The notes beneath the pieces are model-generated. The model worked only from the letters and a program-made list of their open reading frames with translations. It was not told the origin of the DNA and searched no databases. From NCBI GenBank assembly GCA_028293225.1, contig JAQGPE010000647.1, positions 1 through 11,113 on the forward strand: a stretch of DNA of 11,113 nucleotides, read 5' to 3'. Within the stretch, counting starts at the first letter, position 1, and every line of letters begins with the position of its first letter. The stretch comes from Akkermansiaceae bacterium (GTDB lineage: Bacteria; Verrucomicrobiota; Verrucomicrobiia; Verrucomicrobiales; Akkermansiaceae). Made by a program: the position numbers and the translations under genes. Shown here one piece after another: positions 1-4,591 of the stretch.

Positions 1-345
1 AAGTTCTACGCCTCGTCCCGCGGCGCGGGCCGCATGCGTGGAACTGGCATCGTCGCCAACGACGCTCAGCGCATCGCCACTTGGGATAACGGTGTGATGT
101 ATTGCGAGGGCAAGGAGGTGAAGATCACCAATTGCATCCCGAACAACATCGCGACCAACAAGACGGCCATCCTCTACGGCGATCCGAGCTCGGTCTATGT
201 CGGCATGTGGGGCGGCCTTGAGCTTGCCACCGACCTCGCCACCAAGGCGGCGACCGGCGGCAAGGTGATCCGCGTCTTCCAGGACGTCGACTTTCAGATT
301 CCGCAGCCCGCCCACTGGTCGGCGATCCAGGATCTCACTCCGTAA
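1..345 (+). CDS. Major capsid protein, HK97 fold (C-terminal part, 5' end outside window)
   Basis: The reading frame is open from base 1 and ends with TAA at 343-345, giving 114 visible residues; the start lies upstream. The stretch around AILYGDPSSVYVGMWGGLEL (about visible residues 57-76), followed by a strand with IRVFQDVDFQIPQPAHWSAI, has the pattern seen at the C-terminal end of HK97-type capsid proteins, where the last part of the A domain and the returning P-domain strand are found. Its place directly before head-tail joining and tail genes is exactly where siphoviruses carry the capsid gene. The product would assemble into the icosahedral shell. The N-terminal arm, any protease site and any scaffold are not in view, so processing cannot be judged. 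A different HK97-fold shell protein, such as an encapsulin, is unlikely given the neighbours. Confidence 0.8.
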   Translation, partial: KFYASSRGAGRMRGTGIVANDAQRIATWDNGVMYCEGKEVKITNCIPNNIATNKTAILYGDPSSVYVGMWGGLELATDLATKAATGGKVIRVFQDVDFQIPQPAHWSAIQDLTP

Positions 346-362
346 CTTTCCTGGATGGGTTG

Positions 363-390
363 GGGTGGGGTCGCGAAAGCGGCCCTGCCT
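363..390 (+). other. 12-bp RNA hairpin with GAAA tetraloop between capsid and joining genes
   Basis: Bases 363-374 pair with 379-390 around a GAAA loop (375-378). The inner seven pairs (368-374 with 379-385) contain one G-U pair; the outer five add three more G-U pairs. No run of T follows, so this is not a standard intrinsic terminator. It lies 18 bases after the capsid stop. It could protect the 3' end of the abundant capsid mRNA, act as a partial terminator or be a processing site. The remainder of the 346-423 gap shows no convincing promoter. Confidence 0.45.
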
Positions 391-423
391 GCCCCGTCTC
401 AACCTCAAATCTGATCTAATACC

Positions 424-654
424 ATGGCCCGAAAACACACCGTCTACGCGACCCGTCAAACCCGCTACCTTGGCGAACGCGCCATGCCCGGCGACGAATT
501 CATCGTCGATGAATCCGAGATGGCCGGCCTCATTTCGAGCGGCCGCTTCTCCGAAACGGAGGACGACATCCCGGAAGAAGAGCTTGCCGCTGCCGAAGAG
601 CAGAAGGCCGCCGCTGAGTCCGCCAAGTCAAAGAAAACCGAGCCTGCCAAGTGA
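424..654 (+). CDS. Small protein between capsid and head-tail joining genes, function unknown
   Basis: A 76-residue protein. The N-terminal half (about residues 6-45) reads as a compact small domain with a Y-x-G-x-x-(x)-PGDEF pattern followed by an acidic helix, a layout often seen in short phage proteins encoded just after the capsid gene. The C-terminal third is low in complexity, rich in Ala, Glu and Lys, and probably a flexible or helical tail. In lambda this position is held by FI, a DNA-packaging accessory protein, but I see no sequence feature that proves equivalence. The start is an ATG without an SD sequence after a 78-base gap. The TGA stop overlaps the GTG start of the next gene, so the two are probably translationally coupled. 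Real gene: likely, given the tight junction. Function: not assigned. Confidence 0.65.
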   Translation: MARKHTVYATRQTRYLGERAMPGDEFIVDESEMAGLISSGRFSETEDDIPEEELAAAEEQKAAAESAKSKKTEPAK

Positions 655-950
655 AGCTTGTCGAGCCATCCTCCGTGCTCCTGGAAACGGGAGAGGAGTG
701 CGCCTTCTTAGCGGAGGATGGCTCAGCCTCGGCCTCGACGACCGGCCTTCTGGAGAACGCCATCTCTGAACGCGAAACCGGCGAAACCTCCCGCGAAGCC
801 GCGCGCTGGGAGTTGACCTGCCCGACATCCGCCGTCGCGGCTTTTGGTGAAGACGACCTCGTTACCGTCGGCACCGTTCCATTCCGCATTCTCGACACCA
901 TGGCGAAGGACTCCTCCTTCACCGTTTTTCTTCTCATCTCCGACCCTTGA
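651..950 (+). CDS. Head-tail joining protein, lambda FII-like (probable)
   Basis: A 99-residue protein starting with GTG in a GTGA overlap with the previous stop. The second half, from about residue 52 (ARWELTCPTSAVAAFGEDDL, then VTVGTVPFRILDTMAKDSSF and a short beta strand), follows the layout of lambda gpFII and related head-completion proteins. In these a strand leads to 'D/G-D-x-(V/L)-T-(I/V)-G', an F-x-V/I strand and a final strand after a turn. Such proteins bind the portal-proximal connector and form the surface to which the finished tail attaches. The order capsid, small protein, this gene, tail terminator, tail tube agrees with that role. No equivalent of lambda Z is visible between this gene and the terminator. 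The family match is from pattern only, so another connector type remains possible. Confidence 0.5.
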   Translation: MKLVEPSSVLLETGEECAFLAEDGSASASTTGLLENAISERETGETSREAARWELTCPTSAVAAFGEDDLVTVGTVPFRILDTMAKDSSFTVFLLISDP

Positions 951-954
951 AGTC

Positions 955-1380
955 ATGCCCGCTCTCCGCATTGAAATCCGCGACGCGCTGATCGCGATCG
1001 TCGCCGCCGCTGCCCCTGAATACGCCGGCCATATTGTTCCGTCCAAGCTCGACAAGGTCGAGAAGGGCGTCGCCGCCAGCGTCTACCTCGCAGGCGGCAG
1101 CAACGAACCGAGCGCTATGCGCGGCGTTCGCACCCGTGAGCAGCTCACCACCGTCTCCCTATTCAGCGAGGCTCCCGCCGGTGACGTGGAGAAGAAGCTC
1201 TCCGAGCAACTCAACGACCTGGAAAAGGCCGTTGAGGTAGCCCGTCTCGCAGGCGACTTCGGCAGCGTCACCAGCATCTACCTCTCCGCCTTCAAGGTGG
1301 ATCAGGACCCGAACAGTAAGGGGAAGCGCGGCGAACTTCACGCCGTCTTCACCGCCACCTTCACCGAATCACTCAGCTAA
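955..1380 (+). CDS. Tail terminator protein, lambda gpU-like
   Basis: A 141-residue protein. The frame is open further upstream, but the ATG at 955, four bases after the preceding stop, fits the packed layout and the expected family length (lambda gpU is about 130 residues). The pattern matches tail terminators: an N-terminal helix (LRIEIRDALIAIVAAAAPEY), a strand of the type GVAASVYLAGG, a strand with QLTTVSLFSEAP, an acidic amphipathic helix (about residues 80-100), and a closing strand ending VFTATFTES. Terminators form a hexameric ring that stops tube growth and provides the surface for joining to the head. The following gene is the tail tube, as in lambda (U then V). The assignment is by order and secondary-structure pattern; a tail-completion (Z-like) protein is the main alternative. 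Confidence 0.7.
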   Translation: MPALRIEIRDALIAIVAAAAPEYAGHIVPSKLDKVEKGVAASVYLAGGSNEPSAMRGVRTREQLTTVSLFSEAPAGDVEKKLSEQLNDLEKAVEVARLAGDFGSVTSIYLSAFKVDQDPNSKGKRGELHAVFTATFTESLS

Positions 1381-1384
1381 TTTT

Positions 1385-1837
1385 ATGGCAGCAGGAACCA
1401 CCATTTCCGGACAGGACGGCGTCATCAAGCTTGGCGGCGCCTCTGAGGTGCCGATGCTCACCGACTGGGCTTTCGACGCGAAGAGCGACATTAAGACGCT
1501 CGACACCCGCGTGATGAAGAGCAACGCGGACGGCGGCAGCGCGGCCGCCGGCGGCTTCGACAAGAAGACGCTCGGCTCCCGCGGCGCTTCGTTCAACTTC
1601 ACCCACCAGTGGCAGGAGAACGACGCAGCCGGCGCGATGGCGCTCATCCGCACGACCGCCGTTGGTAGCATGCTCACCTTTGAGCTCTACCCGAACAACA
1701 CCACCAGCGGCAAACGCAAGCTCGCTGGCTCCGCCTACATTTCCGCCGTCGGGGACTCGGCCACCGTCGATGGCGTCGTGACTCAGAAGGTCAGCTGCGA
1801 AGTCGATGGAGCCTGGACCGACACCGCTCTCGCCTAA
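1385..1837 (+). CDS. Major tail tube protein, lambda gpV-like
   Basis: A 150-residue protein, four bases after the terminator stop, with an ATG that has no SD sequence. It begins MAAGTTISGQDGVIKLGG, a start typical of tail tube proteins with a short leading arm. It continues with alternating beta strands (TDWAFDAKSDIKTLDT, ASFNFTHQWQENDAAG, LTFELYPNN, VSCEVDGAW), as expected for the tube fold in which hexameric rings stack around the tape measure protein. Asn/Asp-rich turns (NADGGS, PNNTTSG) suggest surface loops. There is no additional Ig-like C-terminal domain of the lambda gpV kind. The flanking terminator and chaperone genes make the call secure. This should be one of the most abundantly expressed proteins of the window. 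Confidence 0.85.
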   Translation: MAAGTTISGQDGVIKLGGASEVPMLTDWAFDAKSDIKTLDTRVMKSNADGGSAAAGGFDKKTLGSRGASFNFTHQWQENDAAGAMALIRTTAVGSMLTFELYPNNTTSGKRKLAGSAYISAVGDSATVDGVVTQKVSCEVDGAWTDTALA

Positions 1838-1856
1838 TTCCTCAGCCCACCCATCC

Positions 1857-2291
1857 ATGAATAACCCGCTCGACTACTTGTCTTCCCACTTCGACGCCCT
1901 CCTCCCGACCCCGGTCGAGATCGATGGGCTGCCGTTCAAGCTACAGTTTGATCCGCTCAACGCGGAGCAGACGATCGCCTTCGTTCGTGCCAGTCAGGCT
2001 AAGACGGCTGCGGAGCAAACCACCGGCTTTGCACAAATCCTGGTCAATGTGGTGAAACTGGAAGACGGCAGCCCAGCTTTCCCACTGGTGAAGGGGGGCT
2101 CAAATCCAGTTGAAGTTCTGACCAAGCGCACCGATCCGACGATCTTCGCCCGCATGGTCAAATTCCTGACCGACCGGACCAATGCGGAGGAGGTGGCCGA
2201 TCTCGAAAAAAAGTCCGCGGAGCCGGAGCCACCTGGCTCCTCTGCTTCTACTTCGTCGCCGAAAGAACTGGCAGCAGCCTCCTCACCGTGA
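1857..2291 (+). CDS. Tail assembly chaperone, short form (lambda gpG-like)
   Basis: A 144-residue protein in zero frame, starting at the ATG 19 bases after the tube gene. Open frame exists upstream, but it would overlap the tube gene. The first 110 residues have a helical segment and a sequence (PVEIDGLPFKLQFDPLNAEQ) typical of small tail chaperones encoded between tube and tape measure genes. The last 25 residues, after the lysine pair at 118-119, are a low-complexity Glu/Pro/Ser/Ala tail, which fits a frame that is mainly a vehicle for the slip site. In lambda the short form binds the tape measure protein and keeps it soluble during assembly. The chaperone is not part of the mature virion. 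Its identity rests on gene order and on the frameshift signal described separately. Confidence 0.8.
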   Translation: MNNPLDYLSSHFDALLPTPVEIDGLPFKLQFDPLNAEQTIAFVRASQAKTAAEQTTGFAQILVNVVKLEDGSPAFPLVKGGSNPVEVLTKRTDPTIFARMVKFLTDRTNAEEVADLEKKSAEPEPPGSSASTSSPKELAAASSP

Positions 2292-2368
2292 GGGCGAAGC
2301 CGTGGCACGAGTTCGTTTCCTGGCTCCATTATCACGGCTTCTTTGAAGTCCTCAAGCGCAGGAAGTAA
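1857..2368 (+). CDS. Tail assembly chaperone, frameshifted fusion (lambda gpG-T-like)
   Basis: Ribosomes slipping back one base at 2207-2213 would read 119 residues of the short form and then 51 residues from the -1 frame, ending with TAA at 2366-2368, for a total of 170. The -1 frame has no stop between 2114 and 2366. The added part reads VRGAGATWLLCFYFVAERTG, then a basic and aromatic segment (KPWHEFVSWLHYHGFFEVLK) and ends RRK. It has several Trp, His and Phe, very unlike the bland zero-frame tail it replaces. That contrast is good evidence that the -1 frame codes. In lambda the T part recruits the tube protein to the tape-measure-chaperone complex. A separate start at the GTG at 2288 (26 residues) is possible but less likely. 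Confidence 0.8.
2188..2194 (+). promoter_or_regulatory. Internal Shine-Dalgarno-like element upstream of the slip site
   Basis: AGGAGGT lies 12 bases before the A AAA AAG heptamer (13 from the end of AGGAGG), with no start codon nearby that it could serve. In the E. coli dnaX gene an SD-like element about 10 bases upstream of the same heptamer stimulates backward slipping by pairing with 16S rRNA. Strings of this kind also occur by chance inside other genes here (112-119 and 2795-2802, both from Lys-Glu codons), so the call depends on its position. Confidence 0.5.
2207..2213 (+). promoter_or_regulatory. -1 frameshift slippery heptamer A AAA AAG
   Basis: The zero-frame codons are GAA AAA AAG, so the heptamer A AAA AAG sits in exactly the X XXY YYZ phase needed for tandem slippage of two lysine tRNAs. 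This is the most efficient class of bacterial -1 slip site (as in dnaX). It is in the gene where dsDNA tailed phages conserve a programmed shift, and the resulting frame is open for another 51 codons. Confidence 0.85.
2219..2240 (+). other. Stimulatory hairpin downstream of the slip site
   Basis: GGAGCC occurs twice in tandem (2219-2224 and 2225-2230), and either copy can pair perfectly with GGCTCC at 2235-2240. The inner copy gives a 6-bp stem with a 4-base loop, 11 bases after the heptamer. The outer copy gives a 10-base loop, 5 bases after it. A stable stem at this distance is the usual third element of a -1 frameshift signal. Two competing registers are unusual. Confidence 0.55.
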
Positions 2369-2371
2369 TTC

Positions 2372-2401
2372 AAGGCCCCGGCTGACACCCCGGGCCTTCT
2401 T
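2372..2401 (+). terminator. Terminator-like hairpin between chaperone and tape measure genes
   Basis: Bases 2372-2378 (AAGGCCC) pair with 2392-2398 (GGGCCTT). After one C-C mismatch, two further G-C pairs form around a 7-base loop. The 3' side runs into TTCTT, a short, interrupted T-rich tract. It starts four bases after the TAA of the frameshifted chaperone and 31 bases before the tape measure ATG. It probably causes partial termination, lowering tape measure and tip gene expression relative to the tube. Confidence 0.5.
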
Positions 2402-2428
2402 GCGTCGGTGTGCCGCGACAGGTCGGGC

Positions 2429-4573
2429 ATGGCCAAGCGCACCGCCGAATTCATCCTCTCCGCCAAAAATGAGACGACCTCGACTTTCGCCAAAGTAACC
2501 GGCGACGTCTCAAAGTTGGGCGGAGCCTTCGGCGCGCTCGGCAAGATCATCGGCCCGGCCCTTGGTGCGCTGGGTGTAGGGCTTTCGGTCAAAGGCGTGG
2601 CGGATATGATCCAGCACGCGAACGATCTCACCGATTCAATGCGTGACACGTCCCAGCGGTTGGGCATTGGCATCGCGGATTTGCAGGTCTTCCAGCTCGC
2701 GGCGGGAAACGCAGGCATCGAGACCGAGCAGCTCACCGGCTTGATCGGCAAGCTCAACAAGACCACGGGCGAGATCAAACTCAACCAGTCCTCCAAGGAG
2801 GTCGTGGCCGCTTTCCAACGCATCGGGATTTCGGTGCAGGACGTGAAGAAAAGCACGCCAGCCGATCTCTTCGCGAAGGTGATCGAAGATCTCGGTAAAA
2901 TCCAGGACCCCGCCGTTCGCGCCACCACAGCAATGCAGATTTTCGGCAAGCAGGGCGCGACGGCATTGACCCTAGTCAACGACGGTGCCGAAGGCCTGCA
3001 GGTCGCGCGCGACGCGATTGAGGGAACCGGGCTCGCCCTGAGCGAAGTGGATGGCACCAACGTCGATGCGGCGAACGACGCCCTCGGCACTCTTTCCACG
3101 CTAGCCACCGCGGCCAAGCAGAAGCTCGGAGCGGATCTCGCACCGGCAATCTCCTACGTCGCGAACATGCTGCTGGACGCTGGGAAAAATGGCCACGACT
3201 TCGGCAAGGACATTTCCGACGGCCTCGACTGGGCGGTGGGTGCTGTCGATCGCTTTGCCTCCGGAGCGAAGGTCGGGATCAATTCGGTGAAGCTCGTCTT
3301 CCATCTTCTGGAATCGACGATTCAGGCTCTGGCCTCTGTAGTCCTCGGTTTCGGGGCCGACTCGATCGACGTGCTCGGGACCAAAATTCCTCACTCTCTG
3401 AACGACATGATTCAGAGCGCTGCCTCCGGCCTCACTTCCCTGAAGCAGGGGTTTCACGATGCGGGCATCGCCATCGGAAACGCGGTTACCAGCGCAATGA
3501 ATCTGGCTGGAGAGAAAACCAGTGCCTTTTTCAACACTGCCATCGGGCAGATCAACGACCTGATCGCCAAGTCCAACGAGTTCGCGCATACCAACTTTTC
3601 AGTCATTCCCACCATCAATTGGAAGGGGGCAGATCTCACACCCCCGTCCAAGGTTGATCCCATCAAGATCGACTTCCAGGTGCCGACGGCGGGAGAGGAA
3701 ACCAAGGCATATTTCCGTGACCTTTCGACGCTCTACGACAACGCCTCGGATGCGACCATGGAGCTTGCCCGGGATGATGCGGAAGCTCTTAAAGAAGCGT
3801 GGGGCGACCTCGTTTCCACCGATGGCGGCGACGTTGCTCAGGCGTGGGACAAGATCAAGGATTCGGCCACCGGAGCGGCGAAGGCCATCGGCGGGGGAAG
3901 CGAGGACTACAGCGGCGGCTCCGGAGTCCCCGCAGCGACGAAGAAAGCCGGGAAGGCCATCAAGGATCTCGGCGGCATCGCCGTGAACACCTTCAGCCTG
4001 ATTGAAGAGTATGGGCAAACCTTCACCGGCTCGCTGGAGAAATCGATCGAGGAGTTCACCAAAACCGGCAAGATCAACTTTCGGGGCTTTGCCGCGGAGA
4101 TCCTGCAGGAGATCGCGGCCATCACATTGAAGGCGGCGATCCTGGGCGACCTGCTGGGCAATTCGAAGTACGGCGGCAGCGGCAGCATTCTTGGCATGGG
4201 TGGATCGAGCACGTGGGGGCAGACCATTTCCGGCTGGCTCTCTGGCTTCAGCGGCGCGCCTAAAGCGACCATCGTCCCGGAGAGTTACGACGGCGGAGGC
4301 TTCACCGGCTTTGGTTCCCGCTCCGGCGGTATCGACGGCAAGGGTGGCTTCCCCGCGATCCTGCACCCGAATGAGAGCGTCGTTGACCACGCCCGCGGCC
4401 AGTCGCTCAGCGGAGGCAACTCCATCGTGCATCAAACCGTGATCATTCGCGAGACCATGCCTGCGGGGCAGGCCCGCGCGATACAGGCAGCCGCCGTCAA
4501 CGCCTCCGTGAGCAGGATTCGCGACATCAACGAGCGCGGCGGCAAGCGGCGCAAGAGCGTCCTTGGCCGCTGA
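2429..4573 (+). CDS. Tail tape measure protein (lambda gpH-like)
   Basis: A 714-residue protein. GTG at 2408 is also in frame, but the ATG at 2429 gives the family-like N-terminus MAKRTAEFILSAKNE and has a weak AGG six bases upstream. Early on there is a Gly/Ala/Leu-rich hydrophobic segment (about residues 30-52), then long helical stretches with the motif DLTDSMRDTSQRLGI (about 66-80), common in tape measure proteins. A second hydrophobic helical region spans about 270-320. Near the C-terminus are FTKTGKINFRGFAAEILQEI (about 540-560) and a Gly-rich segment with YDGGGFTGFGSRSGG at 620-634, then LHPNESVV, the usual tape-measure C-terminal signature. The protein fixes tail length and passes through the envelope on DNA entry. 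By the usual rule of about 0.15 nm per residue, the tail would be near 107 nm (an inference). No lytic domain is evident. Confidence 0.9.
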   Translation: MAKRTAEFILSAKNETTSTFAKVTGDVSKLGGAFGALGKIIGPALGALGVGLSVKGVADMIQHANDLTDSMRDTSQRLGIGIADLQVFQLAAGNAGIETEQLTGLIGKLNKTTGEIKLNQSSKEVVAAFQRIGISVQDVKKSTPADLFAKVIEDLGKIQDPAVRATTAMQIFGKQGATALTLVNDGAEGLQVARDAIEGTGLALSEVDGTNVDAANDALGTLSTLATAAKQKLGADLAPAISYVANMLLDAGKNGHDFGKDISDGLDWAVGAVDRFASGAKVGINSVKLVFHLLESTIQALASVVLGFGADSIDVLGTKIPHSLNDMIQSAASGLTSLKQGFHDAGIAIGNAVTSAMNLAGEKTSAFFNTAIGQINDLIAKSNEFAHTNFSVIPTINWKGADLTPPSKVDPIKIDFQVPTAGEETKAYFRDLSTLYDNASDATMELARDDAEALKEAWGDLVSTDGGDVAQAWDKIKDSATGAAKAIGGGSEDYSGGSGVPAATKKAGKAIKDLGGIAVNTFSLIEEYGQTFTGSLEKSIEEFTKTGKINFRGFAAEILQEIAAITLKAAILGDLLGNSKYGGSGSILGMGGSSTWGQTISGWLSGFSGAPKATIVPESYDGGGFTGFGSRSGGIDGKGGFPAILHPNESVVDHARGQSLSGGNSIVHQTVIIRETMPAGQARAIQAAAVNASVSRIRDINERGGKRRKSVLGR

Positions 4574-4582
4574 TGCCGCGAT

Positions 4583-4590
4583 AGGGGAGG
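4583..4590 (+). promoter_or_regulatory. Purine-rich ribosome binding site (AGGGGAGG) at a GTG start
   Basis: This is the best SD-like string near any start codon in the window. Its GGAGG core ends only one base before the GTG at 4592, closer than the usual 5-9 bases. It nevertheless decides the start, because there is no other start codon between the tape measure stop and this GTG, and the next in-frame GTG (4664) would remove the start of the tail domain. Confidence 0.45.
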
Positions 4591-4591
4591 C

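Noticed and set aside
112..119. AAGGAGGT strings inside the capsid gene, and again at 2795-2802 in the tape measure gene, as ribosome binding sites.
   Set aside because: Both encode Lys-Glu within strongly supported proteins, and no plausible gene begins just after them.
365..769. Plus-strand open frame of 134 codons covering the first small genes.
   Set aside because: Pro/Arg/Ser-rich with no family pattern; the frames at 424 and 651 have a coupled stop-start junction and plausible domain patterns instead.
2332..3117. Minus-strand open frame of 261 codons opposite the tape measure gene.
   Set aside because: Ser/Pro/Arg-rich low-information sequence typical of a complementary-frame artefact; the plus-strand tape measure assignment explains the region.
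3599..4435. Minus-strand open frame of 278 codons.
   Set aside because: Opposite the conserved C-terminal tape measure signature; no domain, no start signal and no operon partner on that strand.
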